Origin: Candidatus Peregrinibacteria bacterium RIFCSPLOWO2_01_FULL_39_12 | Lineage (GTDB): Bacteria > Patescibacteriota > Gracilibacteria > UBA1369 > LOWO2-01-FULL-3 | NCBI GenBank assembly: GCA_001787455.1 | Contig: MFXA01000020.1 | Span: forward strand, 4,236-12,811 | Direction: 5' to 3' | DNA length: 8,576 nt | Shown here: positions 5,454 through 8,576 of the stretch, in pieces | How positions within the stretch are numbered: position 1 is the stretch's first letter | How the letters are laid out: every line of letters starts with the position of its first letter | Position numbers and translations under genes: made by a program | The notes under the pieces: generated by a model | The model's input: only the letters and a program-made list of their open reading frames with translations | Told to the model about the DNA's origin: nothing | The model's database searches: none

Positions 5454-6341
5454 ATGAATCGTTTGAAAAAAATCTTTGTTTTTTTATTTGCGGCGGTGTT
5501 TTTAATTTCATGCAGTAATGTCCGGGACGATTTTATGGGCGAGAAAATGGAATTTTATAAAGTTGCGGTTGGTGGCAACGATTATTATTTCCGTTATCCA
5601 TCTTCCGCTCAAATAAATTTTGGATCTGTCGGGAAAATTTCATATAAAGATTGTGTTGTCAGTTTTGGTCCTGTTACAGATGAAGATATGCAATTTGTAC
5701 CTACCGACACTATGCTTGACCATGAGTCAAAAAAAAGCGGCGGCAAGGTTTATGACGCATGGTTTGATGATGATAAGATTATTATTTACAGTGCTACGAT
5801 TGATGAGTTTGATTATGGTTTTTGGGCTTATAACGGCGAAGAAATTTCATCTTTTTGTGTAAGATTTGTTGATTTTATTTCGGATTCTTTCGGGGATGAA
5901 CTTGTCTATGTGAATGACGAATTTTTATACAGTGTAAATCTTCCCGAGGATTTTAATGTTGAATATTTGGATGACGGGGTTGTGTTAAAAAAGTGGGTTG
6001 AAGTTGAGTTTGATCCGAAAATGCATGATAAGAAAGATTTCCAAGCCGGATACAAGGTTGAGATTGTTGTTTTGCCGATTCAGGATTTTGATAAGGCTCT
6101 TGATTTAGCGGGATATATCGGAAAAAAATATCCCGGGTTTACTATGGAAACGGCTGTAGTTAACGGGCGGACAGGATTTTTTGTGGATGAAAGCAATGGT
6201 AGCGAAGCAATCAGGCATTTTTTTATTATGAATGAAAAAATCGGGATTATTTATGAAGCTTATATGAAAGTTCCAACCAGAAATTACAGCGATTATAAAT
6301 TGTTTTTTGATAAATTCGCGGAAGGTGTCGACAGTTTATAG
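5454..6341 (+). CDS. Predicted lipoprotein, 295 aa, unknown function
   Basis: The N-terminus MNRLKKIFVFLFAAVFLISC is a lipoprotein signal: basic residues, a hydrophobic stretch and the lipobox LISC with Cys20 as the lipidated residue. The mature protein should be anchored on the outer face of the cytoplasmic membrane. An upstream ATG at 5430 is in frame but would place eight residues before the signal, so 5454 is used. The mature part looks like two related halves: a beta-rich stretch with YYFRYP (44-49) and a helix FVDFISDSF (138-146), then FLYSVNLPEDFNV (157-169) and a final helix FFDKFAEGV (284-292). The fold could be a PsbP/Mog1-like alpha-beta sandwich, but I cannot confirm this. The protein is acidic and rich in Phe, Val and Asp. 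Its TAG overlaps the end of the convergent aspartase gene by 6 bp. Confidence 0.8.
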   Translation: MNRLKKIFVFLFAAVFLISCSNVRDDFMGEKMEFYKVAVGGNDYYFRYPSSAQINFGSVGKISYKDCVVSFGPVTDEDMQFVPTDTMLDHESKKSGGKVYDAWFDDDKIIIYSATIDEFDYGFWAYNGEEISSFCVRFVDFISDSFGDELVYVNDEFLYSVNLPEDFNVEYLDDGVVLKKWVEVEFDPKMHDKKDFQAGYKVEIVVLPIQDFDKALDLAGYIGKKYPGFTMETAVVNGRTGFFVDESNGSEAIRHFFIMNEKIGIIYEAYMKVPTRNYSDYKLFFDKFAEGVDSL

Positions 6342-7724
6342 CGCCGATGTTTTCGACAGGATTTTGTCGAGTTCGCGCTTATCCAGCAATTTTCTTTTTA
6401 AAACTTCATCTTTTATAGTTGTGTTTTTTGTAAGTGCCGATTTTACAATTTCCGCGGTAAGCTGATAGCCAAGCCTTGGTGCAAGCGCTGTTGCCGTGCA
6501 AAGACTATGAGAAAACAGTGATTTAATTTTTTCGGCGTTTATTTTAATTCCTTTTACACACAATTCGCGCAGTGTTTTTAATCCGTTTGTAAGTATTTGC
6601 ATTGATTGAAGTAGATTGTACATGATTATCGGGCAGTATACGTTTATTTCGAGCTGGCTTTTTTGTGCCGCTATTTCGATGGTTCTGTCGTTTCCGATTA
6701 CTTGCATGCATATCATTTCCATACACTCCGGAATTGAGGGGTTAACTTTTCCTGGCATGATTGATGATCCCGGTTGTACAGGAGGAAGTGTGATTTCTCC
6801 AATTCCCGCTTTTGGACCCATGTTCATGAGTTTTAGGTCGCCGCAGAAATTCAGCAGGTTTACGGATAACGATCTCAATGTCGCGGAAAAATTTAAAAAG
6901 CTGTTCATGTTGTTTGTGGTTTCCGTCATATTTGCAGTCGGTCTGAAATTTATTTTCGTCATTTTTGATAAAGTTTTCATCATCATCATTTTGTATTTCG
7001 GATGCGTGTTTATTCCTGTGCCTATTGCCGTTCCTCCAATTCCTAAAATTTTCAAGTCGTTGCTTTGCCGTTCAATGAATTTCCTCGATTTTTTAATAGC
7101 TTCTTTATACGAATCGAATTCTTGTCCGAGCGTTATTGGAACCGCGTCTTGCAAATGAGTGCGCCCGACTTTCACTAAATTTTTGTATTTTTTTGCTATT
7201 TTTGAGATTTCGTTTTCGAGCAATTTTATTTCAGAAAGAAGGTTTGGCAGTGCAAAAAGCATAGCAAGTCTTGCGGCGGTTGGTATTACATCGTTTGTAG
7301 ACTGAGCCATATTTACATGATTGTTCGGATGCACATATTTATATTGTCCTTTTTTGCCCGAAAGGATTTCGTTTGCGCGGTTTGCAATTACTTCATTTGC
7401 GTTCATGTTGTAAGAAGTTCCCGCTCCCGCCTGAAAAACATCGATTAAAAATTCATTGTCGAATTTTCCCGCAATAAATTCTTTGCATGCCTGAATGATT
7501 GATCTTGTTTGTTCTTTTGTAAGAAGTTTCAGCGATCCGTTTACTTCTGCCGCCGCCTGTTTGATTATTCCCAATGATTTTATGAATATTTTTTCAGCTG
7601 TCAATCCGCTTATTTGAAAGTTTTTTAGCGCGCGCGCAGTTACCGCTCCGTAGTATGCGTCTTCTTTTATTTTAATTTCTCCAAGCGAATCTTTTTCTGT
7701 CCGTACAGATGATGTTTTATTCAT
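6336..7724 (-). CDS. aspA: Aspartase/fumarase superfamily lyase, probably aspartate ammonia-lyase
   Basis: The likely reaction is L-aspartate to fumarate plus ammonia. The 462-aa length and motif order fit class II fumarase/aspartase: RTEKDSLGEIKI (8-19), GAGTSYNMNANEV (100-112), HVNMAQSTND (136-145), GRTHLQDAVPITLGQE (187-202), GTAIGTGIN (231-239) and the signature GSSIMPGKVNP (319-329), with Ser321 the expected catalytic base. Aspartase is favoured over FumC because the signature is followed by SIPE (compare PVVPE in AspA) rather than TQCE, and because of DAVP after GRTHLQ. HPNNHVN resembles fumarase, so a fumarase activity is not excluded. An odd run of four Met (246-249, four tandem ATG codons) lies after the HPKY segment. 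The 3' end overlaps the lipoprotein gene tail-to-tail. Confidence 0.85.
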   Translation of the reverse strand: MNKTSSVRTEKDSLGEIKIKEDAYYGAVTARALKNFQISGLTAEKIFIKSLGIIKQAAAEVNGSLKLLTKEQTRSIIQACKEFIAGKFDNEFLIDVFQAGAGTSYNMNANEVIANRANEILSGKKGQYKYVHPNNHVNMAQSTNDVIPTAARLAMLFALPNLLSEIKLLENEISKIAKKYKNLVKVGRTHLQDAVPITLGQEFDSYKEAIKKSRKFIERQSNDLKILGIGGTAIGTGINTHPKYKMMMMKTLSKMTKINFRPTANMTETTNNMNSFLNFSATLRSLSVNLLNFCGDLKLMNMGPKAGIGEITLPPVQPGSSIMPGKVNPSIPECMEMICMQVIGNDRTIEIAAQKSQLEINVYCPIIMYNLLQSMQILTNGLKTLRELCVKGIKINAEKIKSLFSHSLCTATALAPRLGYQLTAEIVKSALTKNTTIKDEVLKRKLLDKRELDKILSKTSAL

Positions 7725-7731
7725 TGCGCTA

Positions 7732-7760
7732 ATGATATATTATTTGAGATGGTTCTGCAA
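7732..7760 (-). promoter_or_regulatory. Candidate promoter of the aspartase gene
   Basis: On the minus strand TTGCAG (7760-7755, 3/6) and TATCAT (7737-7732, 5/6) are 17 bp apart. The -10 ends 7 nt before the ATG at 7724, so the mRNA would be leaderless or nearly so. No Shine-Dalgarno is present. Confidence 0.3.
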
Positions 7761-7799
7761 AAGGTCTTAGAGAACTTTTTAAAGTATATCTGCCATTAT

Positions 7800-8231
7800 A
7801 TGTCTATTAAAAGATATTTGCTTGCCGGTTTGATTGTTGGGATGCTTTCTCTTGTTTATAATTATTTGGCGTTTACTGTCCTTGGTATTTATCCCGATCT
7901 TGATTTTGAAATTTCCATTTTTGGGGTGGGAAGTTTGGACTTTTATTTGTTTATTTTTGTTAAGAATTTTTTTGTCGGACTTATTTTAATGATGTTGTTT
8001 TCTGCCGGTTACAGAAATATTTCCGCGGATATGGATGAAGGGAGCAGTGTCGCCAAGGGAATTTTCTTCTTTATTCTGTATGGAGTTTTCGCTCTTGTCG
8101 CTTTTTCATTCGGGGATATGATTTTGATGAGGACTCAGGAGGGGATGCTTCTTCTTTTAACGGTGGACAGCGTTGTTGAAACTATGATTGCGACAGTGCC
8201 GATTAGGCTCTGTTATGTAAGAAAACTTTAA
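7800..8231 (+). CDS. Small integral membrane protein, 143 aa, unknown function
   Basis: The chosen start gives MSIKRYLLAGLIVGML, with two basic residues followed directly by a membrane helix. The in-frame ATG at 7749 would add 17 residues and overlap the aspartase promoter region. Four hydrophobic segments are visible at about 6-29, 48-71, 87-110 and 115-138. Between the second and third is a short polar, acidic loop SADMDEGSSVAKG (75-87), and the tail ends YVRKL. The layout of paired helices with a polar loop near the middle resembles small four-helix membrane families of unknown function, but I do not recognise a named family. No Shine-Dalgarno precedes the start; TATATC at 7785-7790 could be a -10. 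An inverted repeat covers the stop codon. Confidence 0.7.
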   Translation: MSIKRYLLAGLIVGMLSLVYNYLAFTVLGIYPDLDFEISIFGVGSLDFYLFIFVKNFFVGLILMMLFSAGYRNISADMDEGSSVAKGIFFFILYGVFALVAFSFGDMILMRTQEGMLLLLTVDSVVETMIATVPIRLCYVRKL

Positions 8232-8243
8232 CAAAGTTTTCTT
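8219..8243 (+). terminator. AT-rich 11-bp inverted repeat across the stop codon, possible terminator
   Basis: AAGAAAACTTT and AAAGTTTTCTT form a perfect 11-bp stem with a 3-nt loop; the TAA stop of the membrane protein is at 8229-8231, inside it. The following bases are T-rich but not a clean T-run, and the stem has only A-T and few G-C pairs, so termination would be weak. It may function as a transcript 3' end in either direction. Confidence 0.45.
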
Positions 8244-8291
8244 TGCTTTCAAAATATAGGTTATTCACAAAAATTATATTCGCTTAGCTTC

Positions 8292-8338
8292 GCTTTTTTA
8301 ATGTGCAGGAAACCACGAGACCTCCACATTAAAAAAGC
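8292..8338. repeat. Long hairpin in the 216-bp region upstream of rpmB
   Basis: GCTTTTTTAATGTG (8292-8305) and its exact complement (8325-8338) form a 14-bp stem. After a C-C mismatch it continues with AGG/CCT and closes on an 11-nt loop (8310-8320). The T-run precedes and the A-run follows the inner stem, the reverse of an intrinsic terminator. No ORF of note covers it. It could be a structured RNA, a regulator-binding palindrome or a remnant of a small mobile repeat. Confidence 0.55.
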
Positions 8339-8397
8339 TATGCGCGCTCATATAGATTTTTGCTCATACTTTATTAGATTATATAACGAATTTCATA

Positions 8398-8425
8398 TTG
8401 CTATTTATTTAAAAATCGCTAGAAT
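8398..8425 (+). promoter_or_regulatory. Candidate rpmB promoter
   Basis: TTGCTA (8398-8403, 4/6) and TAGAAT (8420-8425, 5/6) are 16 bp apart, giving a predicted start near 8432 and a leader of about 16 nt that carries the Shine-Dalgarno. A second -10-like TATAAC at 8382-8387 lies upstream but has a poor -35. Confidence 0.5.
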
Positions 8426-8436
8426 GCTCTTTGTTT

Positions 8437-8442
8437 AAAGGA
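8437..8442 (+). promoter_or_regulatory. Shine-Dalgarno of rpmB
   Basis: AAAGGA lies 5 nt before the ATG at 8448. It is the only convincing ribosome binding site in the window and fixes the rpmB start. Confidence 0.7.
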
Positions 8443-8447
8443 AAAAT

Positions 8448-8576
8448 ATGTCTAGAAGATGTGAAATCACAGGCAAAAAACCTTCCGTGGGAAATGCACG
8501 CAGTCATGCAATGAATGCGACAAAACGTATGTATAACCCAAATTTGATTGTAAAGAAAGTTCTTGATCCGAAAACC
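8448..8576 (+). CDS. rpmB: 50S ribosomal protein bL28 (partial, runs off the right edge)
   Basis: The first 43 residues are visible. MSRRCEITGKKPSVGNARSH is the standard bL28 N-terminus, which sits in the large ribosomal subunit. NATKRMYNPNLI follows, as in the family, where TKR...PNL is conserved. Only one cysteine (Cys5) appears in the visible part. The full protein is usually about 60-80 aa, so roughly half is here. The gene has its own promoter and Shine-Dalgarno after a 216-bp intergenic region. Its codon use is A-rich, unlike the G/T-rich + strand genes around it, as expected for a Lys/Arg/Asn-rich ribosomal protein. Confidence 0.93.
   Translation, partial: MSRRCEITGKKPSVGNARSHAMNATKRMYNPNLIVKKVLDPKT

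Noticed and set aside
6616..7158. 180-codon + strand ORF with hydrophobic product
   Set aside because: It is antisense to the conserved core of the aspartase gene, and its hydrophobicity is the usual shadow of Lys/Asn-rich coding on the other strand.
8261..8269. TTATTCACA, a match to the DnaA box consensus
   Set aside because: It is a single copy with no cluster, no dnaA/dnaN nearby, and such a 9-mer is expected by chance in AT-rich DNA; no replication origin is claimed.

Overview
The window is AT-rich bacterial DNA that is mostly coding on both strands. The best fit is a Patescibacteria (CPR)-type bacterium. The reasons are compact, overlapping genes, a 190-residue protein whose conserved block I associate with that group, a divergent FolC, and few Shine-Dalgarno sequences. 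This placement is inference. TGA acts as a stop: queE and queC share an ATGA junction. That argues against the TGA=Gly code of Gracilibacteria/SR1. The + strand has more T than A and more G than C under genes of either orientation, which suggests a replication-strand skew.

Layout. 1-2121, minus strand: a cell-division cluster of ftsQ and sbp (small basic protein, DUF1290 type), then a 190-aa protein of unknown function, then the start of a Ser/Thr/Pro-rich protein that leaves the window at base 1. 2150-3448, plus strand: folC (folylpolyglutamate/dihydrofolate synthase family), divergent from ftsQ across 28 bp. 3425-5328, minus strand: queE-queC-queF, the last three enzymatic steps to preQ1, the queuosine precursor, then a 45-codon highly basic ORF that overlaps the folC 3' end. 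5454-6341, plus strand: a lipoprotein. 6336-7724, minus strand: an aspartase/fumarase-superfamily enzyme, most likely aspartate ammonia-lyase. 7800-8231, plus strand: a four-helix membrane protein. 8232-8447: a 216-bp intergenic region with a long hairpin and a promoter. 8448-8576, plus strand: the start of rpmB (ribosomal protein bL28).

How the genes fit together. FtsQ and Sbp belong to the divisome gene neighbourhood, although ftsA/ftsZ do not follow. QueE, QueC and QueF form a translationally coupled unit that converts 6-carboxytetrahydropterin to CDG, preQ0 and preQ1; queD and any transporter are not in the window. FolC and the Que enzymes both connect to pterin metabolism, but they lie on opposite strands. 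Several genes (folC, the lipoprotein, the aspartase) have a -10-like hexamer 6-7 nt before the chosen ATG, consistent with leaderless mRNAs. rpmB has both a good promoter and a Shine-Dalgarno.

I see no CRISPR array, transposon, tRNA or rRNA. The least explained items are the 45-aa basic ORF, the 190-aa protein, the hairpin in the queE leader and the long hairpin upstream of rpmB.
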